Below, one piece after another: positions 1 to 5,653 of a DNA stretch of 6,938 nucleotides. Origin of the DNA: Candidatus Omnitrophota bacterium (lineage in GTDB: Bacteria; Omnitrophota; Gorgyraeia; Gygaellales; Profunditerraquicolaceae); the NCBI GenBank assembly GCA_018814745.1, contig JAHIZC010000080.1, forward strand, positions 1-6,938, written 5' to 3'. The notes under the pieces were generated by a model. The model did no database searches and was not told where the DNA came from. It was given only the letters and a program-made list of their open reading frames with translations. The translations under genes and the position numbers were made by a program. The first letter of the stretch is position 1. Every line of letters begins with the position of its first letter.

Positions 1-807
1 TGGGAGATGCTGCTTAAGACGCTGAATATCCACCTGCCTTTAAAAAGAGTAATTATGTCTTTTGCCGGAGGACATTTCTTTAATCTATTTATGCCTTCGA
101 CTATCGGCGGAGATCTGATGCGTAGTATCGACTTGACTCTGCATACTAAGAAGCCAAAGGAAGTCATTGCTACGATTTTTCTTGACCGCTTAAGCGGTTA
201 TATCGGCCTGGTATTCTTAGCCTTGATGTCTTTGTCAGTTGGCTGGAGGCTGGTAAGGAATCCGATGATCCTGTTTTGCGTAGCAGGTATCACCGGAGTC
301 TTAATTATCATCCTACTGGTTATTTTTAATAAAAAGATGTATAGAATAATTAATCAACTTTTGCATTCTCCTAAAGCAGGGAAAATCAGGGAATTAATCA
401 AGAATTTACATCAAGAGATACATTTCTTCCAACATCATGAAAAAGCTGTAGTAACTAGTTTGATATTTTCTATTTTTATTCAGGCAGTTATTCCTTTGGT
501 ATACTATGTGATTGCTTTATCTTTAGGCCTGAGATTGAATATCATCTACTTCTTCGTCTTTTTCCCGATTATCGGCGTGATTACCCTATTGCCTATCTCT
601 ATCGGTGGCCTTGGTTTGAGGGACGCTGCTACCATATTTTTCTTTGGTACAGTCGGAGTGTCCCGTGATTTAGCTTTTGCCATGTCTCTGGTGGCTGTCG
701 TTTTTATAATGACCTATGGAGCAATAGGAGGCCTGATCTATGTCCTTACAATACGTCATCGACGGTTACAACGTCATAAAACACCCTCTGCTCACCCGCA
801 CAAATAA
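1..807 (+). CDS. LPG synthase/flippase-like integral membrane protein (UPF0104/AglD type), 5'-truncated
   Basis: This is the C-terminal part of a polytopic membrane protein of the lysylphosphatidylglycerol-synthase transmembrane-region family, whose members flip or modify lipids or act beside glycosyltransferases. The frame is open to base 1 (Trp-Glu before the Met at 7), and full-length members have about 300-350 residues, so the true start lies left of the window. Counting from the Met at 7, the family hallmarks are NLFMPSTIGGD (26-36), FLDRLSGYIGL (58-68) and LPISIGGLGLRDAA (195-208). Hydrophobic segments lie near 63-80, 87-107, 150-173, 178-198 and 222-247, with a basic, probably cytoplasmic loop at 109-147. 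The last 22 residues (245-266, rich in Arg, His and Lys) are encoded inside the overlap with the next gene and resemble no conserved part of the family. The family call is firm; the substrate is unknown. Confidence 0.87.
   Translation, partial: WEMLLKTLNIHLPLKRVIMSFAGGHFFNLFMPSTIGGDLMRSIDLTLHTKKPKEVIATIFLDRLSGYIGLVFLALMSLSVGWRLVRNPMILFCVAGITGVLIIILLVIFNKKMYRIINQLLHSPKAGKIRELIKNLHQEIHFFQHHEKAVVTSLIFSIFIQAVIPLVYYVIALSLGLRLNIIYFFVFFPIIGVITLLPISIGGLGLRDAATIFFFGTVGVSRDLAFAMSLVAVVFIMTYGAIGGLIYVLTIRHRRLQRHKTPSAHPHK
726..731 (+). promoter_or_regulatory. Strong Shine-Dalgarno for the NYN ribonuclease gene
   Basis: AGGAGG lies 8 nt before the ATG at 740 and is inside the coding region of the upstream membrane protein. 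It fixes the NYN start at 740 and therefore makes the 68-nt gene overlap real, not an artefact of start choice. Confidence 0.85.
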
Positions 808-1219
808 TAAAGACAAAGATAGCAGGTTATCTTTCCTTGAATTTATCAGAAGGAATAAATTAACCGGAAGCCTAAAGAATAAGGTGATTGTAGTCTTTGA
901 TGGCTATCCCGATAGCCGCGAGAGGGATAACCGGGCCTCAATTGAGGTGATTTATTCCCGAAAGATCAGTGCGGATGAAAAGATCAGAAAGATAATCCAG
1001 GGATATTCGGACCAGAAGAATATTATCGTGGTCTCTGATGACAAAGAGATTCAGTTCTCTGTCAGGCCCTACGGAGTGAGGGTTATGGGTGTCGAGGAAT
1101 TTATAAATAAAAAAGAGAAATCCCGGTACCGGGAAGATAATTCTCTTAAACCGGAGCTTACCCATACCTTGATGCATCAAATCAATCAGGAATTAAGGCA
1201 GATATGGTTAAAAGAATAA
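740..1219 (+). CDS. NYN (PIN-like) domain ribonuclease, YacP/Rae1-like
   Basis: This 159-residue protein is a single NYN/PIN-like nuclease domain of the YacP family. The Bacillus member, Rae1, is a ribosome-associated mRNA endonuclease. Acidic motifs occur in the expected order: VIDGYNVI (6-13, Asp8 and Asn11), VVFDGYPD (51-58, Asp54), SADEKIRKII (78-87, Asp79, Glu80) and VVSDDKEI (97-104, Asp100, Asp101), followed by the late-domain strand VRVMGVEEF. These acids would bind the catalytic metal ions. The ATG at 740 has AGGAGG 8 nt upstream, and the first catalytic motif follows almost at once, so the start is secure. The first 22 codons overlap the end of the flippase-like gene, and the last 16 nt overlap the MBL-fold gene, which implies coupled translation. 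The fold is clear; the RNA target and any ribosome link are inferred from the family. Confidence 0.85.
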   Translation: MSLQYVIDGYNVIKHPLLTRTNNKDKDSRLSFLEFIRRNKLTGSLKNKVIVVFDGYPDSRERDNRASIEVIYSRKISADEKIRKIIQGYSDQKNIIVVSDDKEIQFSVRPYGVRVMGVEEFINKKEKSRYREDNSLKPELTHTLMHQINQELRQIWLKE

Positions 1220-1992
1220 AGAAAGAGAAGGTAGGAAATTTTGTTAAATTCTTAGGAACGGCTGGTGCGCGTTTCGTGATGATTAAGCAATTGCGCGCTT
1301 CAGGGGGCATCTGGGTGACTTACAAGGGGACAAATGTTCTAATTGATCCCGGTCCGGGGAGCTTGGTGCGTTGTGCGGCCAGCAGGCCTAAGCTGGATCC
1401 TACTAAATTAAATGCCATAATTCTCACCCACAGGCACCTGGATCATTCCGGTGATATCAATGTTATGATTGAGGCGATGACTGAAGGCGGGTTTAAGAAG
1501 AAAGGAGTGGTGTTTTGTACTTCTGATGCGATAGGCGAGGATGCGGTTATTTTAAGTCATACTCAAGGTTTCCCGAAGAATTTAGAGGTAATTAAGGCGA
1601 ATACCAGCTATAAAGTAGGAGAATTCGAATTCTCGACTTCGATGAAGCATATTCATCCTGTTGAGACTTATGGCCTAAAATTTAGTATCGCAGGTACCAC
1701 TATATCTTTGCTGACGGATACGAAGTATTTTAAGGAATTAAATGATTTTTATAAAGATAGCGATATTTTAATCATCGCAGTAGTCCTTTATGAGCCAAGG
1801 CCGGGCATTGAACATTTAAGCTTGTATGATGTTGAGCAGATCGTTACTCAATTAAGGCCGGGCAGGACAATATTAACACATTTTGGTATGAGTATGATCA
1901 AGGCAAAACCGCACCTCAAGGCTCAAGAGTTAGGCAACCGGATTGGGTTGCAAGTTGAAGCTGCTTACGACGGGATGACCATGGATTTTTGA
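1204..1992 (+). CDS. Metallo-beta-lactamase-fold hydrolase, RNase Z/phosphodiesterase-like
   Basis: This 262-residue soluble protein has the whole metal site of the MBL fold. The N-terminal strand motif FLGTAGAR (16-23) resembles the start of RNase Z-like and beta-CASP-less MBL proteins. Next come the LIDPGPGSLVR strand-turn (47-56), the main metal motif THRHLDHSGD (75-84; His76, His78, Asp80, His81), a third His at 149 or 151, the bridging Asp172 in LLTDTKYF, and late histidines at His204 (EHLS) and His226 (LTHFGM). Two metal ions, probably zinc, are expected. The ATG at 1204 overlaps the NYN gene by 16 nt and has only a weak AAGG 5 nt upstream. The next in-frame ATG (1279) would delete the conserved first strand and is rejected. 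Substrate cannot be read from sequence: RNA, a cyclic phosphodiester or a small ester are all possible. Being coupled to an RNase favours an RNA-related role, but weakly. Confidence 0.87.
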   Translation: MVKRIKKEKVGNFVKFLGTAGARFVMIKQLRASGGIWVTYKGTNVLIDPGPGSLVRCAASRPKLDPTKLNAIILTHRHLDHSGDINVMIEAMTEGGFKKKGVVFCTSDAIGEDAVILSHTQGFPKNLEVIKANTSYKVGEFEFSTSMKHIHPVETYGLKFSIAGTTISLLTDTKYFKELNDFYKDSDILIIAVVLYEPRPGIEHLSLYDVEQIVTQLRPGRTILTHFGMSMIKAKPHLKAQELGNRIGLQVEAAYDGMTMDF

Positions 1993-2017
1993 CTTGACAT
2001 AACTTAAGAAATATGAT
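1989..2017 (+). promoter_or_regulatory. Sigma70-type promoter for the MscS-like membrane protein gene
   Basis: TTGACT (1989-1994) and TATGAT (2012-2017) are separated by exactly 17 nt. Each matches the sigma70 consensus at five of six bases. Transcription would start near 2024, giving a leader of about 40 nt. The -35 box overlaps the TGA stop (1990-1992) of the MBL-fold gene, and no terminator separates the two genes, so read-through from the upstream operon is also possible. Confidence 0.7.
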
Positions 2018-2053
2018 AGAGTTAAAGAAATATTAGCGCAAGAATTAACTAAA

Positions 2054-2058
2054 GGAGG
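2054..2058 (+). promoter_or_regulatory. Near-perfect Shine-Dalgarno for the MscS-like gene
   Basis: GGAGG inside AAAGGAGGTG lies 6 nt before the ATG at 2065. It is the strongest ribosome binding site in the window and decides this start. Confidence 0.9.
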
Positions 2059-2064
2059 TGGGAG

Positions 2065-2742
2065 ATGAGTAATTGGCAGGTAATCTTGTTGGAACCAGCC
2101 AGGACAGTGCTTGCTCAAATTGGTAAGTTTCTAGTGAATGTTCTACTTGTGATTATCATCCTCATCATCGGTTGGATTATCGCTAGGTTGATCAAGGCCG
2201 TGGTTATAAAGACCTTGAAAGCGATAAAGATGGATAAACTTGCTGACCGTATTGAATTGTCTAATCTTCTGGAAAAGGGAGGTATCACTCATTCTTTTTC
2301 CGAGTTGATTGGAATTATTTGTTATTGGTTAGCGCTTTTAGTTGCTTTTGTAGTAGCGATCAACGCCGCAGGCTTGACGATCGCCGCTGATCTGCTAAAT
2401 AAAGTCATTCTTTACATTCCGAATGTGATTGCTGCGATGTTTATCCTGATATTAGGTATGTTTATTGCGACTTTATTGAAGAATATCGTGCAGACAGCAG
2501 CCAATAATGCCGGGATTCCTCAGGGGAATCTTTTGAGTAGGGTAGTTGAGGCAATCATAGTTGTATTTGCGGTGATCGTAGCCTTAGAGCAGCTACAGAT
2601 CGGTATCAGGATCACAGAGTTGACGATCAGCATCATTCTGGGTTCCTTGGGCTTAGCGGTTGCTTTAGCTTTTGGTTTGGGTTGCAGGGATATAGCAGCG
2701 AAATATGTCGATAACTTTATCGATAAAATGAAAAAAAAGTAA
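2065..2742 (+). CDS. Membrane protein with MscS-like conserved TM helices, lacking the beta domain
   Basis: This 225-residue protein is almost wholly membrane-embedded, with hydrophobic segments near 22-47, 79-104, 116-141, 157-180 and 183-206. It carries the conserved transmembrane helix found in small-conductance mechanosensitive channel relatives: repeated helix units with Gly/Ala-rich faces. It ends in LALAFGLGCRDIAAKYVDNFI (200-219), which corresponds to the MscS pore helix and the amphipathic segment after it. The usual GLGG is GLGC here. A true MscS continues into a cytoplasmic beta domain of about 100 residues; this protein stops after a short basic tail (KMKKK). It may be a channel-like or scaffold protein and not a demonstrated mechanosensitive channel. 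It has its own promoter and strong ribosome binding site upstream and an intrinsic terminator directly downstream, so it appears to be transcribed alone. Confidence 0.82.
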   Translation: MSNWQVILLEPARTVLAQIGKFLVNVLLVIIILIIGWIIARLIKAVVIKTLKAIKMDKLADRIELSNLLEKGGITHSFSELIGIICYWLALLVAFVVAINAAGLTIAADLLNKVILYIPNVIAAMFILILGMFIATLLKNIVQTAANNAGIPQGNLLSRVVEAIIVVFAVIVALEQLQIGIRITELTISIILGSLGLAVALAFGLGCRDIAAKYVDNFIDKMKKK

Positions 2743-2759
2743 TGCAGTTTTAGCATTCT

Positions 2760-2797
2760 AAACCCCGCGTCTTTATGTTAAGATGCGGGGTTTTTTT
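2760..2797 (+). terminator. Intrinsic terminator after the MscS-like gene
   Basis: The arms at 2760-2773 and 2780-2793 form a 14-bp stem (AAACCCCGC/GCGGGGTTT core, with one G-U pair at 2769/2784) around a 6-nt loop. A run of seven T (2791-2797) follows. The A residues on the 5' side pair with the first T residues. The hairpin begins 17 nt past the stop codon and insulates the downstream operon. Confidence 0.93.
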
Positions 2798-2814
2798 AAT
2801 CAGAGAGATTTTGC

Positions 2815-2843
2815 TTGGGTCTTTAATCTTTTAGAGTTATAAT
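2815..2843 (+). promoter_or_regulatory. Promoter for the FNT channel operon, giving a leaderless mRNA
   Basis: A perfect TATAAT (2838-2843) has a weak -35, TTGGGT (2815-2820), at the ideal 17-nt spacing. The ATG of the channel gene is at 2852, only 8 nt beyond the -10. The predicted start site (about 2849-2852) therefore falls on or within 3 nt of the start codon, and no Shine-Dalgarno is present. Confidence 0.68.
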
Positions 2844-2851
2844 ATAAAGCT

Positions 2852-3658
2852 ATGGATAGTCTATTCTTAAGCCCGCCGGAAATATCTGAGGCAATCAGAG
2901 ATATCGGAGAGAAGAAAGCTAACGCATCAATATTCGAGCTGATTATTTTTGGAATATTAGCCGGGATATATATTGCTTTTGGTGCCAATGCTGCCATTGC
3001 CGTATTGAGCGGAGGTACCCTTGATCCGGGACTGGCAAAGTTTCTCGCGGGGGGTGTGTTTAGTGTAGGGTTGATGTTGGTGCTTATTCCAGGCTCAGAG
3101 CTATTTACCGGGAATATCCTTATGGTTATAGGTTTTATTTATAGAAAGTATTCTTTGGCTAGAGTCCTGCGCAACTGGTTTGTGGTTTACCTGGGAAACC
3201 TAATGGGCGCAATGATTATTGTTTGGCTAGTATATAAATCAGGCCTGCTGCTGAACTCCGGTAACCTGACTTCAATGGGAATTACAGCGTTAGGTATTAT
3301 GGAGGCTAAATTGCAGTTGACTTTTCTAGAGGCGCTATGCAGAGGAATACTCTGTAATATGTTGGTCTGTATGGCTGTAATCATGTGTATTGCTTCCAGG
3401 ACGGTCACCGGTAAGATATTCGGGATATTTTTCCCGATTATGGCTTTTGTTGTATCAGGCTTTGAGCACTCAGTAGCTAATATGTATTTTTTGCCCATAG
3501 GTTTAATGCTCAAGGGAGAGCTTATCTCTAATTACTTCAGTATTTTTAATAATTTGATCCCCGTGACTATAGGTAATGTCATCGGTGGCCTTTTGATCGT
3601 TTTGCTTCATCCTAAAGTCGAAGAAAGAATAGGCCGTATACTGATGAGAAGAAAATGA
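2852..3658 (+). CDS. Formate/nitrite transporter (FNT) family channel
   Basis: This 268-residue inner-membrane protein belongs to the FocA/NirC family, pentameric channels that pass formate, nitrite, hydrosulfide or similar small monovalent anions. Family signatures occur in order: the N-terminal SPPEISEAI amphipathic helix (7-15), GILAGIYIAFGA (34-45), PGSELFTGN (80-88; the Phe85-Thr86 pair matches the omega-loop Phe-Thr of FocA), NWFVVYLGNLMGA (108-120), RGILCNMLVCMAV (164-176), SGFEHSVANMY (202-212) and IPVTIGNVIGG (236-246). His206 aligns with the central channel histidine of FocA. Six helices are expected and length is normal. There is no ribosome binding site; the N-terminal family motif lies directly after the ATG and no other start codon precedes it, so 2852 is kept. 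The gene is followed after 10 nt by the zinc-ribbon gene. Which anion is carried cannot be decided, because no formate or nitrite enzyme lies nearby. Confidence 0.93.
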   Translation: MDSLFLSPPEISEAIRDIGEKKANASIFELIIFGILAGIYIAFGANAAIAVLSGGTLDPGLAKFLAGGVFSVGLMLVLIPGSELFTGNILMVIGFIYRKYSLARVLRNWFVVYLGNLMGAMIIVWLVYKSGLLLNSGNLTSMGITALGIMEAKLQLTFLEALCRGILCNMLVCMAVIMCIASRTVTGKIFGIFFPIMAFVVSGFEHSVANMYFLPIGLMLKGELISNYFSIFNNLIPVTIGNVIGGLLIVLLHPKVEERIGRILMRRK

Positions 3659-3668
3659 GGGTTTAAAA

Positions 3669-4274
3669 ATGATAAATTGTCATTTTTGCGGAAAAGAGAT
3701 TGGACAAGTAAAGGCAGTTTGTGTTTCTTGCGGGTATGATCCCAAGACAGATACGGTAAAGCCGGAGCTCAAGGATCAGGCGGCGGCTAAGAAGGCTGCT
3801 AAGGGAAAGAAGCTTAAATTAACCGGCGGCGTCAGCCCGAGGATTAAAAAGTTCGCTTTTATCAGCCTGGCGATCGTGATATTCTCTATATTCTACAAGT
3901 ATAATTTTAATCCAGTTTTTGTAGCGGCTGAGTTTAAGCATATGTTCACATTGATTAGAACGGGTAAGATTGTCGAGATCTTTAAATTCGGCACTAAGGA
4001 AGACAACAAGAATAAAAGCGTAGGAATGATGAATGTGCGTTCTTATAAGGCTCCTCAGGATGCAAAGAAATACAAAGGTCTATTAATCGAAGGGATATTA
4101 TTTGACCCTGGTGCCCAAAGTTTCGTGATCATTAATGGAGAGGTGATCCCCGAAGGCTCAAGTTTCAAAGGTGTGGCAGTGAAAAAAATCGATAGGCATA
4201 CGGTTGAGCTTATGGTTAATGGCGAAAGTAAGGTTCTTGAAGCAAATCAAAGCATCCCCTTCCCTAGAAAATAG
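3669..4274 (+). CDS. Zinc-ribbon, single-TM protein with GspB/PilP-like C-terminal domain
   Basis: This 201-residue protein has three parts. The N-terminus is a short C4 zinc ribbon (Cys4, Cys7, Cys18, Cys21 in two CxxC knuckles). A Lys/Ala-rich linker (33-61) leads to one transmembrane segment (about 62-77), which by the positive-inside rule keeps the ribbon in the cytoplasm. After the membrane comes a region of uncertain fold (80-134), then a small beta domain (137-192). Its pattern (a GILFDP strand, VIINGEVIPEGSSFKG, VKKID, then VELMVNGESKVL) resembles type II secretion GspB and pilus-assembly PilP/GspC domains. The AGGG that overlaps the upstream stop, 7 nt before the ATG, is the likely ribosome binding site. 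It is co-transcribed with the channel gene. A role in envelope or pilus/secretion assembly is inferred; no other secretion gene is present. It could also be a regulator of the channel. Confidence 0.65.
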   Translation: MINCHFCGKEIGQVKAVCVSCGYDPKTDTVKPELKDQAAAKKAAKGKKLKLTGGVSPRIKKFAFISLAIVIFSIFYKYNFNPVFVAAEFKHMFTLIRTGKIVEIFKFGTKEDNKNKSVGMMNVRSYKAPQDAKKYKGLLIEGILFDPGAQSFVIINGEVIPEGSSFKGVAVKKIDRHTVELMVNGESKVLEANQSIPFPRK

Positions 4275-4306
4275 CAGCAGTTTCCTCTTAAAAACTTTGT
4301 AACTTT

Positions 4307-4315
4307 TGCTATAAT
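4307..4315 (+). promoter_or_regulatory. Extended -10 promoter for the dehydrogenase/ATP-grasp operon
   Basis: TGCTATAAT is a perfect -10 (4310-4315) with the extended TGn element directly upstream. The best -35 at 17-nt spacing is CTTAAA (4287-4292), which is poor; extended -10 promoters tolerate that. Transcription would start near 4322, giving a leader of about 17 nt with no clear Shine-Dalgarno before the ATG at 4339. Confidence 0.65.
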
Positions 4316-4338
4316 AATAACTTAAATACCTGATAAAG

Positions 4339-5643
4339 ATGAGAAAAAACCTAGTTGTAGGAATATTAAGAGAAACTAATGATAGGGAAAGCCGTGCTCC
4401 GCTTACTCCATCTGATGTCAGGTGGCTGGTCAAGCGTGGTATAACCGTTGAGGTTGAAGGCAGCTATCAGCGGATTTTTAGTGATCAGGAATATAGAAGG
4501 AGCGGGGCAAGGGTATTAGGTAGATTTAAGAAGGCTGAGTTTCTCGTAGGGATAAAAGAACCGGAGCCAAGAAATTTAAACAGAAATAAGATTTACATGA
4601 TTTTTTCACATACCTGTAAAGGTCAATTTCAGAATATGGAGCTTCTTAGCGCCTGTCTGGAGAACAAAAATACTTTGGTCGATTATGAAAAGATTGTTGA
4701 TTTACATGGGGCGCGTATTGTTTTTTTCGGCAGATTCGCCGGTATCTGCGGCATAATCGACAGCCTCTATTATTTAGGCAAGAGGCTTGAGTGGGAGGGG
4801 ATAAAAAATCCTTTCTTATTGCTTAAGCCCAGTTATAAGTACGGAACTTTTAAAGAGGTTAAGCTCGCGATGAGTAAAGTCGACCGGGAGATAAGAAAAA
4901 GGGGCTTTAATCGGAGTCTATCTCCATTTATTATCGGCATCTCCGGCCACGGAAATGTTTCCAGAGGCGTACAGGAAATATTGGAAATTTTGGCTCCTGT
5001 GGAGATCCACCCTAAAGATATGCCGCAGTTCATCCGGCATCAAAAAGCAAATAAAAATAAAATATATAAGATTGTTTTTCTGCGAGAAGAGAAATTCCGC
5101 ACTAAAGATAGGAAGGGTTTTTATTTCGAAGAATATCTTAGTAATCCTGAGGGGTTTGAATCTAACATGGATAATTACCTTGCTTATTTAAATATTTTGA
5201 TCCATACAAGTTATTGGGACGCTAGATACCCTCGAACCGTCACTAAAAAGATGATTAGGAAGCTTTCTAAAAAGCAGTGCTTTCGCTTAGAGTTTATCGG
5301 TGATATTGCTTGTGACATCAATGGTTCAATCGAGTTGACCTATAAGACTACCTCTGTTGATAACCCGACATTTACCTTTAATCCTAAAACCAATAAATAT
5401 ATAGATGGGTATAAATCTCCGGGAGTTACTGTTTTGGCTATAGATAATCTCCCTGCTGAACTGCCGCGTGATGCTTCGGGGGAATTCAGCAGCCTGATCA
5501 GAGACTATATCTATCAGATCGCAGCCCACGGTGTAACAGATATTACTCGTCATATAGCAATCCCGGCGGAGATCCGGCGGGCTGTTATTATCCAAAATGG
5601 CAAGCTGGTTAAAAATTTCGCTTATTTGAAGAAACACCTTTAA
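4339..5643 (+). CDS. Stand-alone lysine-ketoglutarate reductase (saccharopine dehydrogenase, Lys-forming type) family protein
   Basis: This 434-residue protein matches the LKR half of the eukaryotic bifunctional enzyme LKR/SDH, related to alanine dehydrogenase and yeast Lys1. Those enzymes reductively join (or split) lysine and 2-oxoglutarate with NAD(P)H. The N-terminus has VGILRETNDRESRAPLTP (7-24; Arg19 fits the substrate-binding Arg of Lys1). GIKEPE (71-76) and FSHT (89-92) supply Lys73 and His91, which fit the Lys1 catalytic pair Lys77/His96. The nucleotide loop is GHGNVSRG (203-210), where animal LKR has GTGNVSKG. Later blocks DIACDINGSIE (322-332) and LAIDNLPAELPRDAS (366-380) are diagnostic of the LKR type. 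The second, saccharopine dehydrogenase, domain is absent and no separate gene for it is seen. The ATG at 4339 lacks a good ribosome binding site but precedes the first family strand directly. Family is firm; whether lysine is the substrate is open. Confidence 0.85.
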   Translation: MRKNLVVGILRETNDRESRAPLTPSDVRWLVKRGITVEVEGSYQRIFSDQEYRRSGARVLGRFKKAEFLVGIKEPEPRNLNRNKIYMIFSHTCKGQFQNMELLSACLENKNTLVDYEKIVDLHGARIVFFGRFAGICGIIDSLYYLGKRLEWEGIKNPFLLLKPSYKYGTFKEVKLAMSKVDREIRKRGFNRSLSPFIIGISGHGNVSRGVQEILEILAPVEIHPKDMPQFIRHQKANKNKIYKIVFLREEKFRTKDRKGFYFEEYLSNPEGFESNMDNYLAYLNILIHTSYWDARYPRTVTKKMIRKLSKKQCFRLEFIGDIACDINGSIELTYKTTSVDNPTFTFNPKTNKYIDGYKSPGVTVLAIDNLPAELPRDASGEFSSLIRDYIYQIAAHGVTDITRHIAIPAEIRRAVIIQNGKLVKNFAYLKKHL

Positions 5644-5653
5644 AACAGTGCTT

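Noticed and set aside
185..198. 14-bp palindrome ACCGCTTAAGCGGT in the flippase-like gene
   Set aside because: It lies within the conserved DRLSG codons, has no T-run and no second copy, and so is most simply coding sequence.
1619..1634. Perfect 16-bp palindrome GAGAATTCGAATTCTC inside the MBL-fold gene
   Set aside because: It is explained by the repeated Glu-Phe-Glu-Phe codons of a beta strand; no matching copy or site context was seen elsewhere.
1994..2017. TTGACA (1994-1999) paired with TATGAT as the promoter
   Set aside because: The spacing is only 12 nt. The overlapping TTGACT at 1989 gives the ideal 17 nt.
2020..2050. Inverted repeat AGTTAA/TTAACT in the leader of the MscS-like gene as a possible operator or riboswitch
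   Set aside because: The arms are only 6 bp, AT-rich and separated by 19 nt, which is easily expected by chance; no riboswitch core is visible.
3187..3513. Long open frame on the - strand opposite the FNT channel, and similar ones opposite 938-1180, 5326-5637 and 6125-6466
   Set aside because: Each lies opposite a well-conserved + strand gene and shows no domain signature; they are shadows of the coding strand.
4955..5191. Second + strand open frame within the LKR-type gene
   Set aside because: It is entirely inside a gene with strong family motifs in the other frame, and its translation shows no recognisable pattern.
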